A stretch of 64,000 nucleotides of DNA, taken from contig JAKVKC010000006.1 of NCBI GenBank assembly GCA_022486705.1, positions 1-64,000 of the forward strand. The letters are read 5' to 3'. Positions 27,303 to 35,521 of the stretch are shown here, one piece after another. The translations under genes were made by a program, and so were the position numbers. The notes beneath the pieces were generated by a model. That model was given only the letters and a program-made list of their open reading frames with translations. It was not told the origin of the DNA and did no database searches. The DNA is from Solobacterium sp. Its GTDB lineage: Bacteria; Bacillota_I; Bacilli_A; Erysipelotrichales; Erysipelotrichaceae. The number at the start of each line of letters is the position of its first letter. Within the stretch, counting starts at the first letter, position 1.

Positions 27303-27334
27303 TAAAAAAGAGTCTCAGCAAGTGAGGCTCTTCT
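27303..27334 (-). terminator. Terminator after the first M23 gene
   Basis: Minus-strand stem AGAGCCTCA / TGAGACTCT then TTTTTT. It lies between the hydrolase and ctpA; ctpA starts 17 bases later, so partial read-through is likely. Confidence 0.8.
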
Positions 27335-27368
27335 ATTGTATTACATTTTACCGATCTTATCGTGAAGA

Positions 27369-28799
27369 TCACTCACCGAAGACAGTCTCCGGACGGATAC
27401 GGCATGGTGCATCATATCCATGATCGCATCTGCGGCCATAGCCATCATAGCTTCCGGCCCAGCCGCAGCCAAATCCTAAATCACCGTTCCATGAGGACAG
27501 CCAGGAAGAATAATCCGAAGCTGCACCTAAATACGTCACTTCAACATGCGTATGCGGACCAGTCGAGTTGCCGGAAGAACCAAGCTGTCCGATCTGATCG
27601 CCTGCACTGACGATCGTGCCGGCAGCGATAGGTGAATTCAGAAGCATATGCGCATAGATCAAGGCATAGAGGCTGTCGCCGACAATGCAAAGCTCATACA
27701 CTTGGTTGCCGCCGCCCCATAGACCGCCCTGTGCTTTGCCGCAGCCATCGCCTAAGTAGCCATAGCCGCATCCATTTGCACTGGCAATGATCAAACCATT
27801 GGCCGCTGCCACGATTGGTGTTCCTAAGGAAGCCGCAAAGTCATTGCCCAGATGGATCGTTACGCCATCCGGATAGGTCCACGCACCAGCACTGCGATAG
27901 GCACCAGGTACTGGCCACGTCCAGCCATCTGATACCTGCGGTTGACCGTCTTGGGCTGCCACCTGGCTCAGTGTTTCCTTGATCGCATCAATATTAGAAG
28001 AAATACCACCTTCAATTGCCAGCTGTTCCGCTGCCAACTGTGAAGCTGCCGCCGCCGCATTCTGTGCCTGCTGCTGCAGTGTAAGCAGATCGTTCTGATC
28101 TGCTGTCAGCTGATCTTTCTGTTTCGTCTGATCATCCTGACTTGTTTTCAATTCAGTCTGCGCTGTCTGCAGATCTTTCTTCTGCTGATCCTGCGTTTCG
28201 CGCATCGTCACCAGTTCATCGCTGGAATTCTTATCACTTTCAGAAATAGCCTGCAGTCCCGAGATGATCCGGAACCAATCCTCCAAAGTGGAAGCACCCA
28301 TCAGAATGTCTAAATACTTATTGATTTTCAATGAGCTCTGTTCATTGACCATTCTCTGTTTGATCTTTGTACTGATATCATCGATCTTTTTCTGCGTCGC
28401 ATTGATCTCTTTCTGCTTCGCATCGATCTCTTTCTGCTTGGCATCGATCTGCGTCTGCAGATCATCGATCTTTGCCTGCACATCATTGATCTCCGTCTGT
28501 TTAGCATCAATATTTGTCTGCAGAGCTTCTACCTGAGCTCTCGCGTCAGCAGCGTTTGATTCATAGAGCTTGCGCAGATCTTCCGCGCTCTGCAGCTGTG
28601 AAGCAGCTGTGCTCTTCTGGTCATTTAAATAGGAACGATAGGCATTGCATGCATCAGACAGATTGTTATCTGAATTAGTGCAGTAGCTGTTCCAATAATC
28701 TGTATCTGAATATGGCGGATCTTCCGCCTTGATGACCTGCAGCGGGATCATGCATGCACACATAGCAAGTGCGGTCACCGTCTGGATCAGTCTTTTCAT
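27369..28799 (-). CDS. M23 peptidoglycan hydrolase with N-terminal coiled coil (PcsB-like)
   Basis: Secreted cell-wall hydrolase of 476 aa. A signal peptide (MKRLIQTVTALAMCACM) precedes a long coiled coil (about 55-270, heptads such as IDAKQKE) and an M23 domain with the zinc histidine of IHLGNDF and HTHVEV. FtsEX directly upstream (start overlaps the ftsX stop by four bases) identifies it as the hydrolase that FtsEX switches on at the septum, as for PcsB. A close paralogue lies at 32868. Confidence 0.92.
   Translation of the reverse strand: MKRLIQTVTALAMCACMIPLQVIKAEDPPYSDTDYWNSYCTNSDNNLSDACNAYRSYLNDQKSTAASQLQSAEDLRKLYESNAADARAQVEALQTNIDAKQTEINDVQAKIDDLQTQIDAKQKEIDAKQKEINATQKKIDDISTKIKQRMVNEQSSLKINKYLDILMGASTLEDWFRIISGLQAISESDKNSSDELVTMRETQDQQKKDLQTAQTELKTSQDDQTKQKDQLTADQNDLLTLQQQAQNAAAAASQLAAEQLAIEGGISSNIDAIKETLSQVAAQDGQPQVSDGWTWPVPGAYRSAGAWTYPDGVTIHLGNDFAASLGTPIVAAANGLIIASANGCGYGYLGDGCGKAQGGLWGGGNQVYELCIVGDSLYALIYAHMLLNSPIAAGTIVSAGDQIGQLGSSGNSTGPHTHVEVTYLGAASDYSSWLSSWNGDLGFGCGWAGSYDGYGRRCDHGYDAPCRIRPETVFGE
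28381..28513 (-). repeat. 21-bp tandem repeats encoding coiled-coil heptads
   Basis: Four to six imperfect 21-bp copies inside the first M23 gene, each encoding one heptad (KEINATQ, KEIDAKQ and similar). Copy number could vary by slippage without shifting the frame. Confidence 0.8.
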
Positions 28800-29698
28800 C
28801 TCTTCCACCTCAGATAGCGGGTAACGGAAAGCCACGAACCAATGAAGCCAACCGCAATTCCCATGACTAATAAGATACCGGAAATGTAATATACAAATGG
28901 GAATGGCTCAACTAAGTGGAACATATTAGAGAGCAGGATCCCGCCTGCACGATCGTACAGAACAAGATATCCCCATATTGTTGCTACAATCGGAAGAATC
29001 GCTCCCAAGATGCCGATAATGATTCCTTCGATCAGGAATGGCGAACGGATAAAGCGATTGGATGCGCCGACATTGCGCATGATCTCAATTTCTGTTGCCC
29101 GTGCGGTAATCGTCAGTTTGATCGTATTCTGAATCAGGAAGATTGCCAGCAGCATCAAGCCGACAACTAAGATCAGTCCGACCTGACGGATCTTTGCCAT
29201 GGCATCGACAATAGATATCGTGCTCTGACCGCCGTAGTTGACCTGATAGATGCCCTTGCCATCGCTCTTCATCTGTGACAGTTCATCTGCAATGCTCTGG
29301 ATCTTTGATCCATCCGATGCTTTGACATAGAATGCATCATGCATTGGATTGTCACTTCTGAATGGTTCAAAAGCTTCTTTTGTTTTTTCATCTGTAAATG
29401 AATCTAAGTATGCATCGAATTCTGCGCTCTTCGGGCTCAGCGTTACACTTTCAACACCATCGATCGCTTCAATTTCTTTTTTCAGAGATGCTTCCTGATT
29501 CTCCGAATTGTAATCAACGGATGCATAGATATCCAAAGATGATTCTATATTCTGTGTAAAGTTATTGACGTTCCATGTCAATAACAGAAAGATCGAGATG
29601 ATCACCAAAGTGATCGTTACGGCAATGGCACTGGAAATAGACATGGCCCAATGTCTGCCGACGCCGGAAAATCCTTCTTTCAATGGTCTATTGATCAT
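28796..29698 (-). CDS. ftsX: Cell division protein FtsX
   Basis: Membrane half of the FtsEX complex that drives peptidoglycan hydrolysis during division. The 300-residue layout is one N-terminal helix, a large extracellular loop (about 50-165) expected to bind the hydrolase, then three helices in the FtsX/MacB region. ATG 29698 and 29707 are both possible starts; the shared AAGGAGG is closer to 29707 but very tight. It overlaps ftsE upstream and the M23 gene downstream. Confidence 0.93.
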   Translation of the reverse strand: MINRPLKEGFSGVGRHWAMSISSAIAVTITLVIISIFLLLTWNVNNFTQNIESSLDIYASVDYNSENQEASLKKEIEAIDGVESVTLSPKSAEFDAYLDSFTDEKTKEAFEPFRSDNPMHDAFYVKASDGSKIQSIADELSQMKSDGKGIYQVNYGGQSTISIVDAMAKIRQVGLILVVGLMLLAIFLIQNTIKLTITARATEIEIMRNVGASNRFIRSPFLIEGIIIGILGAILPIVATIWGYLVLYDRAGGILLSNMFHLVEPFPFVYYISGILLVMGIAVGFIGSWLSVTRYLRWKR

Positions 29699-30380
29699 GA
29701 CGGACATATCCTCCTTCCGCAAGATCTGCGACAATATGGCCGTGTTCCAAAACGACCGTTCTTCTGCGATAGCGGTTCACGATCGACGCATCATGCGTTA
29801 CCATAACAACCGTTGTGCCATATTTTTTATTGATCTCAGCTAACAGATCCATGATCTCAGCTGACTTTGCCGGATCCAGATTTCCTGTCGGCTCATCTGC
29901 GATCAGTACCTTTGGACGGTTGGCAATCGCACGGGCAATCGTCACACGCTGCTGCTGTCCGCCGGAAAGCTCACGCGGAAAGCTGTCGCCTTTTTCTTCC
30001 AGGCCGACGACTTCCATGACTTCCTTGACCCGCTTATCGATCTGCGGCTTCTTCATATTGATGACTTCCAAGGCATAGCTGATATTTTCGGCAACTGTCT
30101 TTTCCGGCAGCAGACGGAAATCCTGAAAAACAACACCGATATTGCGGCGGTAGACAGGAACCTGCTTCCGCTTCAATTTTCCGACATCAATGCCAACTGC
30201 CTTTACACTTCCTTTTGTCGCTATTTCTTCACCATCTAAAAGCTTGATCAAAGTTGATTTTCCCGAACCAGTCGGTCCGATAATGTAAATGAACTCGCCC
30301 TGATTGACTTTCATGTTAATGTCGTATAAGGCATTGGTTCCATTTTTATAGCGCATGAATACATGGGAGCACTCTATCAT
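29688..30380 (-). CDS. ftsE: Cell division ATP-binding protein FtsE
   Basis: ABC-type ATPase of the FtsEX complex, 230 aa. Walker A GPTGSGKST is near residue 36, signature LSGGQQQR near 139 and Walker B VLIADEPTGNLD near 158. ATP hydrolysis is thought to move FtsX and so activate the PcsB-like hydrolase encoded two genes downstream. GAGGAGGG precedes the ATG. Confidence 0.97.
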   Translation of the reverse strand: MIECSHVFMRYKNGTNALYDINMKVNQGEFIYIIGPTGSGKSTLIKLLDGEEIATKGSVKAVGIDVGKLKRKQVPVYRRNIGVVFQDFRLLPEKTVAENISYALEVINMKKPQIDKRVKEVMEVVGLEEKGDSFPRELSGGQQQRVTIARAIANRPKVLIADEPTGNLDPAKSAEIMDLLAEINKKYGTTVVMVTHDASIVNRYRRRTVVLEHGHIVADLAEGGYVRHDQ

Positions 30381-30394
30381 AAACCCTCCTCACT

Positions 30395-30441
30395 AAAAAA
30401 ACCGGATAATAAATCCATTACGATTTTATCATATTCCGGTT
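30395..30441 (-). terminator. Terminator after the YitT gene
   Basis: Minus-strand stem AACCGGA / TCCGGTT with a long AT-rich middle, then TTTTTT. It lies between YitT and ftsE. Confidence 0.7.
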
Positions 30442-30449
30442 GTTTTCGC

Positions 30450-31322
30450 TTAAATATTCGGTGAACTGTAAGTGAATCCTTCGCCATGCATATCGGATGC
30501 ATCGGTCGTAATAACGAAGGCACGATCATCAATTTCACGAATGATGCCAAGGAGCCTTGTATACTGACGGCCGCTGACAACACAGAGAATTACTTTCTTC
30601 GGATCAGAGGAATAGCCGCCTTCGGCATCCAGCAGGGTCACCCCGCGATCCAATTCTTTATTGATCGTTTCCGTTATTTCCTGATAAGAATCCGAGATGA
30701 TCTGCACGCTCTTGGCCGAAGAGCCCTGGCCTGCTTCCAAAGTGTAGCGGATGCCTGCACCGGAAGCGAAAACGGAGATCAGACCGATCAATGCTGCATT
30801 GAGGTCATAGGCAAGAATGCCGATCAAAACGGTAAGGCCATCGGTAATTACGACTAACGTTGAGATCTTTGCCCCCGTGATCTTATGCAGGATCAATGGC
30901 GGTACATCCATACCGCCGGAAGAAGCACCTGCACGCATGATCAGGCCAATGCCGACACCGCCCAGCAGACCGGCATAGAAAGAAGCCAGCATCGGCGGCA
31001 CCGTAATATTGAAATCCACCCAGCTCAGAAGCGTTGTAAAGCATGGATACAGCAGAGAAGAAAATGCCGTATTGATGGCAAACTCTTTGCCCAGGACTGC
31101 CCAGCCTACAAAGAACAGGATCAGGGTCAGGGCATTGGCCAGCAGTGTCTTATCAATATGAAAGAACGGTTCCGCTGCGACCGCAATACCGGCAACCCCG
31201 CCTGACAGAATGTTATAGGGAATAACAAACATCTCTACAGACATTGCTAAGATCAGTGTTCCGGCAATTATGAAGCATGCATCAAGCATCTTATTTTTAA
31301 ATGTTCTGACTTTTACTGGCAT
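30450..31322 (-). CDS. YitT family membrane protein (DUF161/DUF2179)
   Basis: 290-residue protein with five or six membrane helices followed by a cytoplasmic DUF2179 domain (RGVTLLDAEGGYSSDPKKVI). The helix regions NILSGGVAGIA and GLIMRAGASSGGMD match the family. Function is not established. An extended -10 (TGCTATAAT) lies nine bases before ATG 31322 and three before ATG 31328, with no ribosome binding site, so a leaderless mRNA starting at 31322 is most likely. Confidence 0.88.
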   Translation of the reverse strand: MPVKVRTFKNKMLDACFIIAGTLILAMSVEMFVIPYNILSGGVAGIAVAAEPFFHIDKTLLANALTLILFFVGWAVLGKEFAINTAFSSLLYPCFTTLLSWVDFNITVPPMLASFYAGLLGGVGIGLIMRAGASSGGMDVPPLILHKITGAKISTLVVITDGLTVLIGILAYDLNAALIGLISVFASGAGIRYTLEAGQGSSAKSVQIISDSYQEITETINKELDRGVTLLDAEGGYSSDPKKVILCVVSGRQYTRLLGIIREIDDRAFVITTDASDMHGEGFTYSSPNI

Positions 31323-31331
31323 CGCCATGGT

Positions 31332-31340
31332 ATTATAGCA
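31332..31340 (-). promoter_or_regulatory. Extended -10 promoter of YitT, leaderless type
   Basis: Minus-strand TGCTATAAT, with TATAAT at 31332-31337. It lies within the short divergent gap shared with the VanZ gene. Confidence 0.6.
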
Positions 31341-31356
31341 TAGCTAAGGAGGTGCC

Positions 31357-31824
31357 ATGAAAAAAAGAACAGTACTGAATCTTCTGATCTGGATCGGTGT
31401 TGGATGCTATGTTGCATGGATCTTTTCCAATTCACTGACCATCGGCGAATACAGCAGTGCGGTTTCCACAAAGGCTGCCAACTTTCTATTGCGCTATGTG
31501 AACCGTGCCGGCTTCACGATCGATTTCAATCTGTTCCATCATTACGTTCGCAAGCTGGCTCACTTTTCCGAATATGCCCTGCTGGGATTTATGCTTGTCT
31601 TAGCAATCCGCATCGCACCTCTGATGAAATCAAAATTCCTGAACTTTATCATCATCATGATCGGCATTCCTTTCACGGATGAACTGCTCCAGCATTTTGT
31701 TCCAGGAAGAACAACTGCTTTCCTGGACAGCTTCATTGATATGGCAGGCATTCTGGCGGGATCCTTTGTTGCCTATGTGCTTGTCCTGATCATTCTGGAT
31801 ATCTTCAAAAAGCGATCTGCCTGA
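31357..31824 (+). CDS. VanZ family protein
   Basis: 155-residue membrane protein with four helices. Conserved VanZ motifs are visible: VRKLAHFSEYALLG near residue 65 and FTDELLQHFVPGRTTAFLDSFIDMAG near 105-130. VanZ-like proteins can raise teicoplanin resistance in enterococci, but most chromosomal members have no proven role. A strong AGGAGG precedes the ATG, in contrast to the leaderless divergent YitT gene. Confidence 0.88.
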   Translation: MKKRTVLNLLIWIGVGCYVAWIFSNSLTIGEYSSAVSTKAANFLLRYVNRAGFTIDFNLFHHYVRKLAHFSEYALLGFMLVLAIRIAPLMKSKFLNFIIIMIGIPFTDELLQHFVPGRTTAFLDSFIDMAGILAGSFVAYVLVLIILDIFKKRSA

Positions 31825-31840
31825 GCAGATTGTTTTTTTT
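31813..31840 (+). terminator. Terminator of the VanZ gene
   Basis: Stem ATCTGC / GCAGAT followed by TGTTTTTTTT, overlapping the last VanZ codons. Confidence 0.85.
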
Positions 31841-32795
31841 ACTCCGGAATGGAGAAATGCATGTACTGATACAGTTCTGGATCTTCTTTATGGGCCAGCA
31901 GTGTACTGGTGCAGCTTGGCAGCAGTGTCGACATGGATGTCCGCGTATGGTATTCATTGAAAGCTGCGTCATCCAGATTGAAGAAATAATACGGATCATC
32001 TGCTGAAGCACAATCATCCCATGTCAGATCGACATTGTAGAAGGACCCATCGATCAGCACAATGTTCCAAGCATGATCCTGTCCTTCGCTTGTTCCGATC
32101 ACGTAGTAGCATGGAATATTCAGTTTCTGCAGAAGATACTGAAAACTGCGGGCATAGCCGGCACATACCGTACGGCCATTGACCAATGCACTGTACGCAC
32201 TTTGATTGAGCGCAGCACTGACGTCATACTCTGTCTTCTCGATCAAGGCATCATGAACATATTTTTCTTTTTCATATTCACTGCTGCACTGCTCCGCTGC
32301 CACTAAGATCTCATTGCCAGCGTGTTCAAAGCTCTGTTTTGCGGCATCGATATCCGCAGCCGTTTCATTGTAATTCAGTGAGATCGAGATCACTCTGTCA
32401 CTGTCGCTCAGACAGCGGTAATTATATTTCGTATCCAGCCAGAATAATTCCGGATGATCGCAGAAGAGACAGCGGAAGACCGTTTCGACATCCGCAGAGG
32501 TGACATCTTCATTCGGCAGGAACATCTCATTCAATGAGGATGCATTTGTGTAGAATTCCTGATAGAGCGCTTTCTGTGCTTCGTTCAGCTGATCATAGTA
32601 AGGATATGTCGAAGCATCAAAGACCAATTGATCATTCGGCACAGGTGTAGATGCTGGTGAAGCAGATGTCTTAGCAATCGTCAGCGGACCATCCCAGCTG
32701 ATATACTTTCCTGCATATTCGGCCAAGAAAAAGACCATGCCGATCAGCAGGCACAGGATCACGATTGTTTTGCACAGACGTCTGAGAAATTTCAT
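31839..32795 (-). CDS. Membrane-anchored transglutaminase-like protein
   Basis: 318-residue protein with one N-terminal membrane helix, an extracellular linker and a C-terminal transglutaminase-like cysteine-protease fold. The Cys-His-Asp triad is seen in GRTVCAGYARSFQYLL, QDHAWNIV and YNVDLTWDD. In Firmicutes such domains are often cell-surface enzymes of unknown substrate. ATG 32795 has no ribosome binding site. A TGCTATTGT extended -10 ends six bases upstream, so the mRNA is probably leaderless. Confidence 0.82.
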   Translation of the reverse strand: MKFLRRLCKTIVILCLLIGMVFFLAEYAGKYISWDGPLTIAKTSASPASTPVPNDQLVFDASTYPYYDQLNEAQKALYQEFYTNASSLNEMFLPNEDVTSADVETVFRCLFCDHPELFWLDTKYNYRCLSDSDRVISISLNYNETAADIDAAKQSFEHAGNEILVAAEQCSSEYEKEKYVHDALIEKTEYDVSAALNQSAYSALVNGRTVCAGYARSFQYLLQKLNIPCYYVIGTSEGQDHAWNIVLIDGSFYNVDLTWDDCASADDPYYFFNLDDAAFNEYHTRTSMSTLLPSCTSTLLAHKEDPELYQYMHFSIPE

Positions 32796-32801
32796 GACCA
32801 C

Positions 32802-32830
32802 ACAATAGCATAGCTGTCGCGCTGAAACAA
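32802..32830 (-). promoter_or_regulatory. Promoter of the transglutaminase-like gene, leaderless type
   Basis: Minus-strand -35 TTGTTT (32825-32830), 17-base spacer, -10 TATTGT (32802-32807). The start codon begins at the seventh base after the -10 box. Confidence 0.65.
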
Positions 32831-32837
32831 TGCATAT

Positions 32838-32868
32838 GAAAACCAGAAGAGAATGATCCCTTCTGGTC
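32838..32868 (-). terminator. Terminator of the second M23 gene
   Basis: Minus-strand stem ACCAGAAG / CTTCTGGT followed by TTTC, directly after the stop codon. It overlaps the region just upstream of the next gene's promoter. Confidence 0.75.
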
Positions 32869-34430
32869 TAATATCCCCAAATTGTTTCCGGCCGGATACG
32901 GCATGGCGCATCATAGCCTGCTTCGCATCTGCGGCCATAGCCATCATAGCTTCCAGCCCAGCCAGCACCATATGCCAAGTCGCCGTCCCATGTTCTGGCA
33001 TAGTTTGCAAAGTTGCTGCCATCGCCTAGGTACATCACTTCAATATGGCAATGCGGTCCAGAACTGTTGCCGGAGGATCCGGATAAGCCTAAGTAATCCC
33101 CAGCCTTGACAATCGTTCCCTGCGACACCAAAGTACCGTCCGTCATATGACAGTAGATCAAGCCATACAGACTGCCATCTACAACGCACAGCAGATACAG
33201 CTGATTGCCGCCGCCATAGCCGCCGCCGTCTTCACCGCATCTGGAGCCAAGATAGCCAACGGGGCATCCGCTGACGCTCAGCATGATGACGCCCGTCCCT
33301 GCGGCATACAGCGGTGTGCCGGAGGATACCGCAAAGTCATAGCCCAAATGAATGCCGCCGCCTGGATATTCCCACGTTCCTGCACTGCGGTAGGAGCCAT
33401 AGACCGGTCTTGCCCAGCCAGTCGTCACAGGCTGTGAATCCGGCGTACTGTCCGGTGTATTGACAGGCTGATCTGTTGCAGAAGGTGCATCCGTTGACGA
33501 AGGATCGCTGGTCGGTGTCGGTGCAATCGTCGGTGCCGGTGTTGGATTCATGATCTGATCCTGCAGCGCATCCAAAGAATCGGAAATGGATGACATCTGC
33601 GACTGCACTTGGGCAATATTTGTAGCGACATGATTGCCCTGCGCCTGCAGAACAGCTTCCTGGGATTGTGCTGCGGTTTCAATGACCTGTACTTTATACT
33701 GGTCTACCAAGACCTGTTCTCTTTGATTTGAAATGATGACTTCCTGCTGCTGCAGCTCGGCTTCCTGCTGGGAAAGCTGATCCTGGCTGTCCTGCAGGAC
33801 CTGCTTGGCTGAGTTCAGTTCCGTCATCGCCTGCACGAGTTCATCATTTTCACTTTTTTCTTTATCCGCAATGCTGGCAAGTCCAGAAGCGACCCGCATA
33901 AAATCAGAAAACGTTTTAGCGCCCATCAGCACATCGATCAGATTATTCACGCGCAGGGTCGCCTGTGCATTGACCATTCTCTCCTTGACCTTGGCGCTCA
34001 TACTGTCAATGACCGTCTGCGCATCCGCCAAGGACTGCTGTTTTGTCTCGATCTGTGCTTGAGTATCGGCAATCTGTGCCTGCAGCGTTCCTCTCTGTGC
34101 TTCCAGATCAGAGATCGTACCATTCAATGTTTCGACATTGTTCTGATACTCCGTCAATTGATCCTGATAGGCAGAGATATTGGCTTCAATATCGGCTTTC
34201 TGCGCATTGATCGCATCCAGCTGTGCCTGCAGATCCGGTGTATTTTCAGCGATATATTCGGTATATGCTTTGCAGGCTTGGAAATCATCCTGTGTCTTTA
34301 TATTGTCACTCTGGCATTTTTGATTCCAGTAGTCACTGTCGCTGTAGTCTTCAGCATGGATCGGAACAAGAGGGAAGATAGATAGAACTAAAGCTGTACT
34401 GACAATAAATTTTACTGCGGTATTTTTCAT
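32868..34430 (-). CDS. M23 peptidoglycan hydrolase with N-terminal coiled coil, second copy
   Basis: 520-residue paralogue of the hydrolase at 27369. It has a signal peptide, the same mature start pattern (EDYSDSDYWN), a coiled coil (about 60-275), a Pro/Thr/Ser-rich linker (about 300-345) absent from the first copy, and an M23 domain with IHLGYDF and HCHIEV zinc ligands. It is not next to ftsEX, so it probably has a different activator. No ribosome binding site precedes ATG 34430; TATACT ends seven bases before it, indicating a leaderless mRNA. Confidence 0.9.
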   Translation of the reverse strand: MKNTAVKFIVSTALVLSIFPLVPIHAEDYSDSDYWNQKCQSDNIKTQDDFQACKAYTEYIAENTPDLQAQLDAINAQKADIEANISAYQDQLTEYQNNVETLNGTISDLEAQRGTLQAQIADTQAQIETKQQSLADAQTVIDSMSAKVKERMVNAQATLRVNNLIDVLMGAKTFSDFMRVASGLASIADKEKSENDELVQAMTELNSAKQVLQDSQDQLSQQEAELQQQEVIISNQREQVLVDQYKVQVIETAAQSQEAVLQAQGNHVATNIAQVQSQMSSISDSLDALQDQIMNPTPAPTIAPTPTSDPSSTDAPSATDQPVNTPDSTPDSQPVTTGWARPVYGSYRSAGTWEYPGGGIHLGYDFAVSSGTPLYAAGTGVIMLSVSGCPVGYLGSRCGEDGGGYGGGNQLYLLCVVDGSLYGLIYCHMTDGTLVSQGTIVKAGDYLGLSGSSGNSSGPHCHIEVMYLGDGSNFANYARTWDGDLAYGAGWAGSYDGYGRRCEAGYDAPCRIRPETIWGY

Positions 34431-34437
34431 ACTTAAA

Positions 34438-34465
34438 AGTATACTCACTTTTCAGTCAGGTACAA
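34438..34465 (-). promoter_or_regulatory. Promoter of the second M23 gene, leaderless type
   Basis: Minus-strand -35 TTGTAC (34460-34465), 16-base spacer, -10 TATACT (34438-34443). Confidence 0.65.
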
Positions 34466-34482
34466 ATAAGCTCTCTCTTTTT

Positions 34483-34980
34483 TTACTGCTTCTGCTTCAG
34501 AAATACGACGGACAGATAATATGCAAGAATGGAAGCGACAGCGCAGTCAATGCCTCTGAACAGTGCACCTTGGATCTGACTGATCTCGCTCACATCCATG
34601 CATACGATCAAGCCCATAGTAAGCAGCGTCGGCAGAAGGATGCATATGAGGATCAGAATGATCTGTGTTATCAGGCCATTGTCAGGAAATGCGGCCAGGA
34701 GAAGATGATTGTCTTTAGTATAAGGAATTGAAAGCTGCGGATCTTTCCTGAGCTTCTGACGGATCAGAACAGGATACAGATAGATCAGGATGATGCTCAG
34801 TATAATATTGGTGATCAATGTCCCTATCATATAATTATGCAGATCGCTTTGTTCTGCCGAAAGGAAATAGCAGAGCACGGCATTGATGATGCCATTTGTC
34901 AGACCATTGTTCAGAAACATTTCTTTCCAAAGAAAAGAATGAAATACTGCGGAAGATTCTTTCTGCGGATATGCTGTCAT
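34483..34980 (-). CDS. Hypothetical four-helix membrane protein
   Basis: 165-residue protein with four predicted membrane helices (about 25-42, 52-72, 105-130 and 143-160) and polar tails. No family signature is recognised. The start is ATG 34980 (MTAYPQKE), with AGAGGA seven bases upstream; the longer frame to 35022 has no site. It is divergent from the fluoride channel gene. Confidence 0.55.
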   Translation of the reverse strand: MTAYPQKESSAVFHSFLWKEMFLNNGLTNGIINAVLCYFLSAEQSDLHNYMIGTLITNIILSIILIYLYPVLIRQKLRKDPQLSIPYTKDNHLLLAAFPDNGLITQIILILICILLPTLLTMGLIVCMDVSEISQIQGALFRGIDCAVASILAYYLSVVFLKQKQ

Positions 34981-35085
34981 ACTAGTGTCCTCTTTCCAGC
35001 AATACTGCTCTGCTTCAATCATAACATGCGATTCTTCATGTTTGTGCTAAAATCAAACAAGCAAAAAAAGAAAGAAGGCAGCGAT

Positions 35086-35454
35086 ATGATCAATTGTCTA
35101 TGTGTAGGAATAGGAGGATTTCTTGGCAGTGTATGCCGTTATCTGGTCGGACTGATCCCCCTAAAGGAACAGACATCTTTTCCCTTTAAAACATTTGCCA
35201 TCAATATTGCCGGTGCTTTTCTGCTTGGTCTTCTTTCTGCCTATGCCGCCAAGAATCCCAACACCAGTCCGCGCCTTCTGCTTTTATTGAAAGTCGGTGT
35301 ATGCGGCGGTTTTACGACTTTCTCTACCTTTGCCTATGAATCGACTTCTTTATTCACCGATGGCAAATCAGCCATTGCTTTGACCTATGTTCTATTGAGC
35401 ATCACCTTAGGCATCTTAGCGGTCTATGCTTCTCAGCTGATCATTCATTCCTGA
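35086..35454 (+). CDS. crcB: Fluoride channel CrcB/FluC
   Basis: 122-residue small membrane protein with four helices that exports fluoride as a dual-topology dimer. Signature residues are GGFLGSVCRY near the start, the Asn in FAINIAGAFLLG and GGFTTFSTF carrying the Phe gate residues. Only one copy is present, whereas many Firmicutes have a tandem pair, so this one should form a homodimer. No fluoride riboswitch is seen upstream. Confidence 0.93.
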   Translation: MINCLCVGIGGFLGSVCRYLVGLIPLKEQTSFPFKTFAINIAGAFLLGLLSAYAAKNPNTSPRLLLLLKVGVCGGFTTFSTFAYESTSLFTDGKSAIALTYVLLSITLGILAVYASQLIIHS

Positions 35455-35521
35455 TCTGGACAGCTGCAGCAAATGTTCTACAATGAAGTCAGCGTTTTAA
35501 GGCAGCTCATTGGGGGAACAT

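Noticed and set aside
28381-28513. Regular short repeats suggesting a CRISPR array
   Set aside because: The unit is 21 bp without spacers, lies inside an M23 gene and encodes coiled-coil heptads in frame.
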